Of a DNA stretch of 64,000 nucleotides, positions 57,812-64,000 are shown one piece after another. Made by a program: the position numbers and the translations under genes. The notes under the pieces are model-generated. The model saw only the letters and a program-made list of their open reading frames with translations, did not search any database and was not told the DNA's origin. How positions within the stretch are numbered: position 1 is the first letter of the stretch; each line of letters starts with the position of its first letter. The DNA comes from Lysobacter sp. CFH 32150 (lineage in GTDB: Bacteria > Pseudomonadota > Gammaproteobacteria > Xanthomonadales > Xanthomonadaceae), in assembly GCF_022758295.1 (NCBI RefSeq), contig NZ_JALDWJ010000001.1:372001-436000 (forward strand). Direction: 5' to 3'.

Positions 57812-60223
57812 TCAGGGCGCCAATTCCCACACCGCGCGGCCGAACGTCGCCGCACGCACCAGCGAAGCATCGCTGGCCACGTACAGGTCGGTGACGTTGA
57901 CCAGCGGCAGGCCTGCGCCGAAGCGGGTCCAGGTCGTGCCGGCGTCAGTCGAGGTGTACACGCCGAGATGGGTCGCGGCATACAGCGTGGTGCGGGTCAC
58001 CGGATCGACCACGATCGAGTTCACCGGAATGCCCGTGGGGAAACCGCCGCCGTCGATCGCCGTCCAGCTGGCGCCGAAGTTGTTGGACTTCCACAGATGG
58101 TTTTTGGTCTGGTCCGGCGCAACCGAAGCAACGTAGATCGTGTTGCTGTCGGTCGGGTCGAACGCGATCCAGCTCAGGCTCAAGCCGTTGTTCGGCAGCG
58201 TCGCGGCCGGTGCCGCCCAGCTCGAACCACCGTTGGTCGACAGGAACACGCGACCCGAATTGGCCACGACGCCAATCACGCTGCTGCTGCTCGGCGCCGC
58301 GGCGACGCCACGCAGGAACAGGCTGGTGGTGGGCAGGCCAGTGACGCCCAGCGCCGTCCACGAACCGGCGTAGTTGGTGGTCTTGTACACCTTGGTGTTG
58401 CTGTAGGTGTACAGCGTGTTGCCGGCGGCGTCGCCAGCCCAGCGCGACAGCACGGTGATGAACGGCGCAGTGCTCGAGTTGTTGCACTCGGTGATGCCCG
58501 AGCAGGCACTGCTGAAGTTCAGGCCACCGTCGGTGCTCTTGTAGATGCGCGAGTAGTACAGGCTGCCGAGCATCTGGTTGGCATTCGACTGGTTGACGTC
58601 GCAACCGAAGCCGTCGCCGCCGATCTCCTGGTTGTACACGCTGGTGCTGCTCTCGCGCACGCGGGTGCCGTTGTCCTGCAGCCCGACCACCACCGCGTTG
58701 CGATTGGCGAGGGACGAACCGACCTGGTAGATCAGGTGCGACGCGATGCCTTCGTTGAGGGCTGCGCTCCAGGTGGTGCCGCCGTTGGCGGTGTAGAAAA
58801 TGCCGCCGTCGGTACCCATGTAGAGCGTGCCGTTGCTGGCGAAATGCGCGGCATGCAGGTCGGCATGCACGTACGGCAGGTTGAACTGGGCCAACCAGTT
58901 CGACACCTGGCGGTACGTGCTGCCGCCGTCGGTGGTTTTGGCCATCACCAGCGCGCCGCCAAAATACACTGTGTTGGTGTTGGTCGGATCGACGATGATC
59001 ATCTGGTCGTACCAGCCCTGGCCATTGAAGAGCGTCTGTAGCGTGCTCTGCTCGGTGTTCTTGTTGGCGTAACTCTTGAAGGTGGTGCGACCGCCCTTCC
59101 TGGACGTGCCGACGCCGAGCCAGGTGGCGCCGCCGTCGCTGGACTTGAACAGGTTGGCGAACTGGGAGGCGTCGTTGGCGGCCAGTGCGTACATCACGTT
59201 CCGGTTGGACGGGGCCGAGGTCACGGTGACGCGGGAGATGCCGCTGGCATCAGTTATGCCGGTTCCCTTGGTCCAGGTTGCGCCATTGTCGGCCGAGCGC
59301 CAGACCTGGCCATCGGTAGCGGTGGCACTGGGACTTGCTTCGAGGCTGAGCACGAAGTTGCTGCCACCGCCCCATGCGATCGACCACACGTACGGCTTCT
59401 CGGTCGAACCCGTTGCGATGCTGGTCGCGGCAAACGTCGCGCCTGCATCAGTCGAGCGGTACAGCCCCTTGTTTGTCGCCACCAGCACGATGTTGGTATT
59501 GCCCGGTGCCACGGCGATGTCCGGGATCACGGATGCGTCGCCCAGCACGACTGGATCAGACCACGTGTTCGCGCCATCGGTCGACTTGACCAGGCCGATG
59601 CCCGTGCCATCGAACGGATCGCCAAGGCCGAGATACAACACGCCGGCGTTGCTCGGATCCATTTCCAGCGAGCCCACCGACAGCGAACCCAGCGTTTCGG
59701 TCTTCGCATTCCAGAACGCGCCACCATCGGTCGACTTCCACACGCCGCCACCAGAGAAGGCAACGTAGATGGTGTCGGGGTTGGCCGGATCGGTCACGAT
59801 GTTGCGTACGCGGCCGGTGTCGCTGGCATTGTTGATGGTGGTGCCGCCGTTCTGCAAATAGTTCGCTTTGGTTGGACCGATATTGGTCCAGGTCGTACCC
59901 ACGGCGGCGATCGACACGGTTGGATCGATCGCTGTCGCCGAAGTGCTGCTGCCCGGCATCAGCGTGCGATAACGCTGGCGCTCGCGCTTGGCCGCGTCCT
60001 GCATGAAACGCTCGTACCTCTGCGTCCACAGCGGCTTCTTGTTCTTGTGCAACTTCTTCTGATTGCCGCGATCGGCATAGGTTTCGTTGTACCACTCGTC
60101 CATGGCCTGACGACGCGCCGTGGCGTTGTCGCGCTCACGCGCGGCGCCGGGCCCGGACAGGCCAACCAGCGCGGTCAGCAACGCGCTAGCCAGCAATGGC
60201 CAGCGTTTGTGTTTGTGGATCAT
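57812..60223 (-). CDS. Secreted BNR/VPS10-like beta-propeller protein
   Basis: 803 residues from MIHKHKRWPLLASALLTALV, signal ending near AARER. The frame is open to 60382 but the Met at 60223 has GAGGGGGAA upstream. A basic linker (to about 85) is followed by a ten-bladed-type propeller in which each blade carries a SxDxGxxW Asp-box (KSTDGGAFWNAK, RSTDAGATFAAT, RSADNGATWTKG, KSSDGGATWLGV, TSTDAGTTWTRF). No sialidase catalytic arginines are evident, so it is likely a structural or binding protein, as with photosystem/VPS10-like secreted propellers. A strong terminator follows. Confidence 0.83.
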   Translation of the reverse strand: MIHKHKRWPLLASALLTALVGLSGPGAARERDNATARRQAMDEWYNETYADRGNQKKLHKNKKPLWTQRYERFMQDAAKRERQRYRTLMPGSSTSATAIDPTVSIAAVGTTWTNIGPTKANYLQNGGTTINNASDTGRVRNIVTDPANPDTIYVAFSGGGVWKSTDGGAFWNAKTETLGSLSVGSLEMDPSNAGVLYLGLGDPFDGTGIGLVKSTDGANTWSDPVVLGDASVIPDIAVAPGNTNIVLVATNKGLYRSTDAGATFAATSIATGSTEKPYVWSIAWGGGSNFVLSLEASPSATATDGQVWRSADNGATWTKGTGITDASGISRVTVTSAPSNRNVMYALAANDASQFANLFKSSDGGATWLGVGTSRKGGRTTFKSYANKNTEQSTLQTLFNGQGWYDQMIIVDPTNTNTVYFGGALVMAKTTDGGSTYRQVSNWLAQFNLPYVHADLHAAHFASNGTLYMGTDGGIFYTANGGTTWSAALNEGIASHLIYQVGSSLANRNAVVVGLQDNGTRVRESSTSVYNQEIGGDGFGCDVNQSNANQMLGSLYYSRIYKSTDGGLNFSSACSGITECNNSSTAPFITVLSRWAGDAAGNTLYTYSNTKVYKTTNYAGSWTALGVTGLPTTSLFLRGVAAAPSSSSVIGVVANSGRVFLSTNGGSSWAAPAATLPNNGLSLSWIAFDPTDSNTIYVASVAPDQTKNHLWKSNNFGASWTAIDGGGFPTGIPVNSIVVDPVTRTTLYAATHLGVYTSTDAGTTWTRFGAGLPLVNVTDLYVASDASLVRAATFGRAVWELAP

Positions 60224-60552
60224 CTGTTTCCCCCTCGCAAATGCGAAATAAGCCGCGGAAGCGGCAGTCGGATACAACAGTGCCGCGCTCACGGGGATGG
60301 CCCATTGGCGCGGCACGCGGAACCTAGCCACCTTTGACTGGCATTGCATCCCGCATTGCACCATCCGCGAACTAATAAGCACGTGCAGTGCAGGTCTTAA
60401 CTCACTGATGGCGCTTACAAATCAGGCGTGCCTGATAACTGAAGTGGGAAAGAGCACATGACCATTCGTTATTTACCTACGTGGGTCGAGTTTCCTTGAT
60501 GCGGTTAAAGCCGTTATATGTACGCGTCCGTATCCATCGTGGAATTCCCATC

Positions 60553-61770
60553 ATGTTGCGAAGACTGCAGGCCTGTTTACTGACCGTCGTCTTTGCAGCG
60601 GCAAGCGCCCATGCTGCCAAACCGGCTCCTATCAAGCCGGCCGCCACCGTACGCGTGGCGTTCGACCGCGAAGGCATTACCGCGATCGACGTCGATGGCT
60701 TCGCCGACGTGGCCAGCGGTCGCAAGGTCAGTGCCGGCGATCCAGTGCGGGTCGCGTCGATCTCCAAGCTGGTCACCGCGATCGGCGTGATGCGATTAGT
60801 GGAAGACGGCAAGCTCGATCTCGATGCGGACGTGTCGGAGCTGCTGGGCTGGTCGCTGCGGCATCCCGCCTTTCCGGACCAACCGATCACGTTGCGACTG
60901 CTGTTGTCGCACCGCTCCAGCCTGACGGATGCGGCCGGCTATTACGCGGTGCCGCTGGGCGGACAATTGCGCAGCATCCTCGACGATCCGCGTGCGTGGG
61001 ATAGCGCGCACGCACCCGGCACATATTTTCGTTACACCAACCTCAACTTCCCGTTGGTGGCGATGGTGATGGAGCGCGCCACCGGCGAGCGTTTCGATCG
61101 GTTGATGCATCGCCTGGTGTTGCAGCCTCTGGGCATCGAAGGCTGCTTCAACTGGGATGCGTGCAGCGAGGCCACAGCCGCGCGCGCCGTGGTGTTGTAC
61201 GACACCGAGGGCAAGCCGGTGCGCGACGACAATCTTGGTCGCAAGCCGGATTGTCCGGTGGTGATCGCAAGCGATGGCAACTGCGACCTGTCGCGCTGGC
61301 GCGCTGGCGACAACGGTGCGCTGTTCTCGCCGCAGGGCGGACTGCGCATCTCCGCCAATGGGTTGGCGAGGATCGGACAGTTGCTGCTCGGCGACGGCAG
61401 TGTCGATGGCATGCGTCTGCTGCAACCGGCTTCGGTGCAGACGCTGGTGCAACCGTTGTGGACCTATGCGCCCGAGACCGGCATGACGTTCGAGGAAGAC
61501 AGCGGGCCGGATCGGGGTTTCTTCTGTCGCTACGGATTGGCGACGCAAACTCTGGCCACTAAGCGCGAAGGCTGTCGCGACGATCCGTTCGGCGACGGCG
61601 TGGCGCGCGTCGGTCATTCCGGTTCGGCCTACGGCTTGTTGTCGGGTCTGTGGGTCGATCGTGAAGCCGGCACCGGCTTGGTCTATTTCGCTACAGGGAT
61701 GCCAGGGGAACGCTCGGGCGGACGTTCGGCTTTCAGTGCGGTCGAGGAGCAGTTGACGCTCGGTCGATAA
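60553..61770 (+). CDS. Secreted serine hydrolase, beta-lactamase/PBP class C family
   Basis: 405 residues from MLRRLQACLLTVVFAAASAH (signal). Motifs: SxxK as SISK in RVASISKLVTAIG (about 80-83), YxN as YTN in TYFRYTNLNFPLV, third motif HSG in RVGHSGSAYGLLSG. It has two cysteine pairs (CFNWDAC, CPVVIASDGNC) not seen in the other three paralogues of the window. No C-terminal extension. The upstream frame to 60481 is less likely. It converges on the TIR gene. Confidence 0.83.
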   Translation: MLRRLQACLLTVVFAAASAHAAKPAPIKPAATVRVAFDREGITAIDVDGFADVASGRKVSAGDPVRVASISKLVTAIGVMRLVEDGKLDLDADVSELLGWSLRHPAFPDQPITLRLLLSHRSSLTDAAGYYAVPLGGQLRSILDDPRAWDSAHAPGTYFRYTNLNFPLVAMVMERATGERFDRLMHRLVLQPLGIEGCFNWDACSEATAARAVVLYDTEGKPVRDDNLGRKPDCPVVIASDGNCDLSRWRAGDNGALFSPQGGLRISANGLARIGQLLLGDGSVDGMRLLQPASVQTLVQPLWTYAPETGMTFEEDSGPDRGFFCRYGLATQTLATKREGCRDDPFGDGVARVGHSGSAYGLLSGLWVDREAGTGLVYFATGMPGERSGGRSAFSAVEEQLTLGR

Positions 61771-61791
61771 GATCGCGAGAGTTTTACGCGC

Positions 61792-63420
61792 TCACTCAGG
61801 CAACCCCGCCAGCCGCAGCGCATCGGCCAGGTGCGCGGCGTCGGCTGGGTTTTTGAAGGGTTCTCTCGCCATCCAGTGTCGGATCGAGAAATCCGGCTTC
61901 AACGCCATGCATTCAGCGGCGTCGCGGCGGGCCAGCTCGATATTCCCCAGTCGGGCATGGCAACCCGCCCGCAGGGCGGCGATGCGATAGACCCGCGTGG
62001 GGCAGCGGTCGAACTTCGCCAGCGCCTCTTCGTACCGGTGCAGGACCATGTAGGCCTGGCCGTACGCGCGCCAGTACCAGGGCTCTTCGAAATAGGGATC
62101 GATTTCCCGGGCGCGCTTGAACCAGGTCAGGGCCTCTTCTGCCTGGCCGAGATAGATGAGCATGAGGCCCATATCGGCCATGTTCCATTGGTTGGTCGGA
62201 TTGAGCTCGACGGCGCGCCGGATGTATTGCTGCGTCAGGTCAAACGAGCGTCGTAGCAGGCAGACGTAGGCCAGGATGGAGAAACAGGTGCTTTCGTTTT
62301 CGTCGAGTTCGACCGCACGCTTGGCCAGGGTGTAGGCCTCCTGCAGCGCGGCGTCGGAGTCACTCGACTCGTGGTACCACTGCCCGTAACGCATTGCGGC
62401 CAGCAGCGCATAGGCAAAGCCATAGTCCGGATCGATTTCGATGGCCTTCTCGAACAATCGCGCTGCTTCCGCGGCGCCTTCCGGGTCGTCCCAAGGCAAT
62501 GCGTTGCCCCGCAGGACGCACTCGTAGGCGGCCAGGCTCGCCGGAGGTTTGCGGCGTGCGCGTTCGACGTCGCACGCCTGGACCCGGCCCACCAGCGTGC
62601 TGACGATCGTCCGCACGACCTCGTCCTGCACGGTGAAGATCTCGGCGACGTCGCTGTCGAATTTCTCCGCCCAGATGTGGTTGCCGGTTTCGGTGTCGAT
62701 CAGCTGCGCGGTGATGCGGATGCGATCGCCCATGCGCCGGACGCTGCCTTCGACGATGAAATGGACATGCAAGTCGCGCGCGACCTGCTGCATGTCGACC
62801 GCGACGCCGCGATAGCGGAACGAGGCCGAGCGCGACCGCACTGCCAACAGGCGCCAGCGCGAGAGCTCGGTGATGATGTCCTCGGTGATGCCGTCGCTGA
62901 AATAGTCCTGCTGAGGATCGCCGCTCATATTGGCGAAAGGCAGGACGCAGATCTCGACGCGGGCGGGTCCCGTGGTGGAAGCGGACGGGAGTTTCGGTTT
63001 CGCCGCTGCGTCGGACGACGGCGTGCGTTGACGCGCGATCAGGGTATCGAGCGCGTGCAGCATGTCCTGGACTTGCGGTCCTCGTGCGTGAGCGCTTGCC
63101 TCATCGAAGTCGATGGTCTGGAACGCGCGCACATCGATCGGCAGCGTCGCACCATCGAATCGCACCGGGACCAGGATGTCGCGGTCCGCCGCTTCGCGCG
63201 CTTCGCCACGCACCCAGCGGGACTCGACCGAATCCTTGGTCCAGACCACGAGCACGGCACCGGCGCTGGCGAGTTCGGCATCGATCAGGCGATCGAATTC
63301 CTGGCCGGGCGCGATCTCCGTATCCCACCAGACCGACCAGCCCTGGGATTCGATCGCGGCCACGAGCGGCGCGACACGCGCCTTGTCACGTCGGCAGTAG
63401 GAAACGAAGACGTCGGCCAT
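61792..63420 (-). CDS. TIR-TolB-TPR protein (adenylate-cyclase-like scaffold without cyclase)
   Basis: 542 residues. N-terminal TIR domain 1-140: VFVSYCRRDKARVAPLVAAI, GWSVWWDTEIAPGQEF and SRWVRGEAREA, where Glu73 is at the place of the TIR NADase glutamate. A TolB-like domain follows (155-280: VLPFANMSGDPQQDYFSDGI, RYRGVAVDMQQVARDLHVHF, FIVEGSVRR), then TPR repeats (300-515) including DPYFEEPWYWRAYGQAYMVL. This domain order is common in Lysobacter and alphaproteobacteria in signalling proteins. Whether the TIR is a defence NADase or a binding module cannot be told. A second TPR gene lies upstream on the same strand. Confidence 0.83.
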   Translation of the reverse strand: MADVFVSYCRRDKARVAPLVAAIESQGWSVWWDTEIAPGQEFDRLIDAELASAGAVLVVWTKDSVESRWVRGEAREAADRDILVPVRFDGATLPIDVRAFQTIDFDEASAHARGPQVQDMLHALDTLIARQRTPSSDAAAKPKLPSASTTGPARVEICVLPFANMSGDPQQDYFSDGITEDIITELSRWRLLAVRSRSASFRYRGVAVDMQQVARDLHVHFIVEGSVRRMGDRIRITAQLIDTETGNHIWAEKFDSDVAEIFTVQDEVVRTIVSTLVGRVQACDVERARRKPPASLAAYECVLRGNALPWDDPEGAAEAARLFEKAIEIDPDYGFAYALLAAMRYGQWYHESSDSDAALQEAYTLAKRAVELDENESTCFSILAYVCLLRRSFDLTQQYIRRAVELNPTNQWNMADMGLMLIYLGQAEEALTWFKRAREIDPYFEEPWYWRAYGQAYMVLHRYEEALAKFDRCPTRVYRIAALRAGCHARLGNIELARRDAAECMALKPDFSIRHWMAREPFKNPADAAHLADALRLAGLPE

Positions 63421-63525
63421 GTCTGGTGGACCTCAACCGGGTCGGTCGCCGCCACCCCATCCGGCCCCCGGAGCATACGCCCGCCTGGATAAAGCGGAGG
63501 TCACATGACGCGCGTATTGGCACAG

Positions 63526-64000
63526 TTAGTGGATGCGCGCCAGGAGTGCCTGGAAGCGTGGTTCCGCGTGCAATGGCTCGAGGTCGCTGTCGTTTTCCAT
63601 CCAGGCGCGATCGCCCCACCCCAGCTGGACGGCCTGTTCCAGCAGGTCGATCGCGCGCTCGTGCTCGCCCATGCCGGTGTAGAAGCAGGCGACGTTGTAG
63701 AGCACGACGGGTTCGTTCATGCCCTGCTGCATCGCCTGCTCCGCCATCGCCCTCGCCTTGTCCTTCTCGCCGATGCGGTACAGGTTCTGCGCGGCGAAAT
63801 AGATCGCGCGGGTGTCATGCGGATTGAGCTTGAGGTGCCGCTCGAGCGTACCAAGGGCACCCAGGCGCACGCGCATTTCGTCCTGCTTGCGGCCGAGCGA
63901 GGCGTAGGCCATCGCGAGGAACATCGGCACCTGGAAGTCGGCAGGGTTGACCTCGGAAGCCTTGCTGTAGAGCTCTGCAGCCTTCTCGACCCGACCCTGC
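63526..64000 (-). CDS. TPR-repeat protein, 5' end beyond the window
   Basis: 158 codons, cut at the right edge. Reads ...QGRVEKAAELYSKASEVNPA, then TPR hairpins (LERHLKLNPHDTRAIYFAAQ, EPVVLYNVACFYTGMGEHER, AIDLLEQAVQLGWGDRAW) and the closing ENDSDLEPLHAEPRFQALLA, the end-of-group TPR module typical of Ser/Thr-kinase- or TolB-containing signalling proteins. It is 105 bp upstream of the TIR-TolB-TPR gene and probably a paralogue. Confidence 0.8.
   Translation of the reverse strand, partial: QGRVEKAAELYSKASEVNPADFQVPMFLAMAYASLGRKQDEMRVRLGALGTLERHLKLNPHDTRAIYFAAQNLYRIGEKDKARAMAEQAMQQGMNEPVVLYNVACFYTGMGEHERAIDLLEQAVQLGWGDRAWMENDSDLEPLHAEPRFQALLARIH

Noticed and set aside
57812-60223. Sialidase function for the BNR-repeat protein
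   Set aside because: Asp-boxes are present, but the arginine triad and FRIP motif of sialidases are not evident.

Overview
The window is GC-rich, densely coded bacterial DNA that looks like a member of the Xanthomonadaceae/Lysobacteraceae (Lysobacter, Luteimonas or Pseudoxanthomonas type). This is inferred from the gene families: BlaI/M56 pairs, many class-C-type serine hydrolases, a DUF6164-like protein, TIR-TolB-TPR proteins, a small-TonB-receptor/FucP-type transporter pair, a PxKF/HYR surface protein, and dense interspersed palindromes, notably one containing GTGGGAGCGACGTAAGTCGC. I saw no rRNA, tRNA, CRISPR array, integrase or transposase gene.

Left part (1-16.4 kb): nearly all genes read leftward. 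They are a GH13 isoamylase cut by the window edge, a PQQ sugar dehydrogenase, a CapA-type phosphatase, an esterase lipoprotein, an NTF2-like protein, an M14 peptidase, and a serine hydrolase downstream of an M56 metallopeptidase and its BlaI repressor. A rightward serine hydrolase, an MDR oxidoreductase and a secreted unknown follow.

16.5-25.4 kb: a run of small cytoplasmic enzyme and regulator genes (DHFR-like, SRPBCC, AraC, VOC, DUF1801, SnoaL, TetR, GNAT, YCII, SigJ-type ECF sigma factor, AhpD-like). It shows recombination scars: an ArsR regulator that has lost its DNA-binding core but keeps its operators, and fossils of an outer-membrane protein, an oxidoreductase and a VOC gene.

25.4-41.3 kb: a PilZ protein, a SpoIIAA-like protein, hydrolases, a secreted GH5 cellulase flanked by two copies of a 68-bp palindrome and preceded by a 123-bp-period direct repeat, a D-threonine aldolase/D-serine dehydratase-like enzyme, a large unknown secreted protein, another serine hydrolase, an AraC/SDR divergent pair, a patatin and a trypsin-like protease. 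Several classes of hairpin repeat sit between them.

41.9-46.6 kb is the most interesting part: a lower-GC island with a SIR2-domain gene overlapping by 8 bp a 940-residue helical protein of unknown function, and a divergently read four-helix membrane protein. It looks like a split SIR2 effector/sensor anti-phage system that I cannot match to a named two-gene system.

46.7-64 kb: a truncated copy of a TonB receptor, a FucP-type sugar transporter, the intact receptor, a 977-residue HYR/PxKF surface protein, an HxlR regulator whose 3' end runs into an amplified repeat array, a lipoprotein/RCC1 pair, a secreted BNR beta-propeller protein, a fourth serine hydrolase, and two TPR proteins, one with an N-terminal TIR domain and one cut by the right edge.
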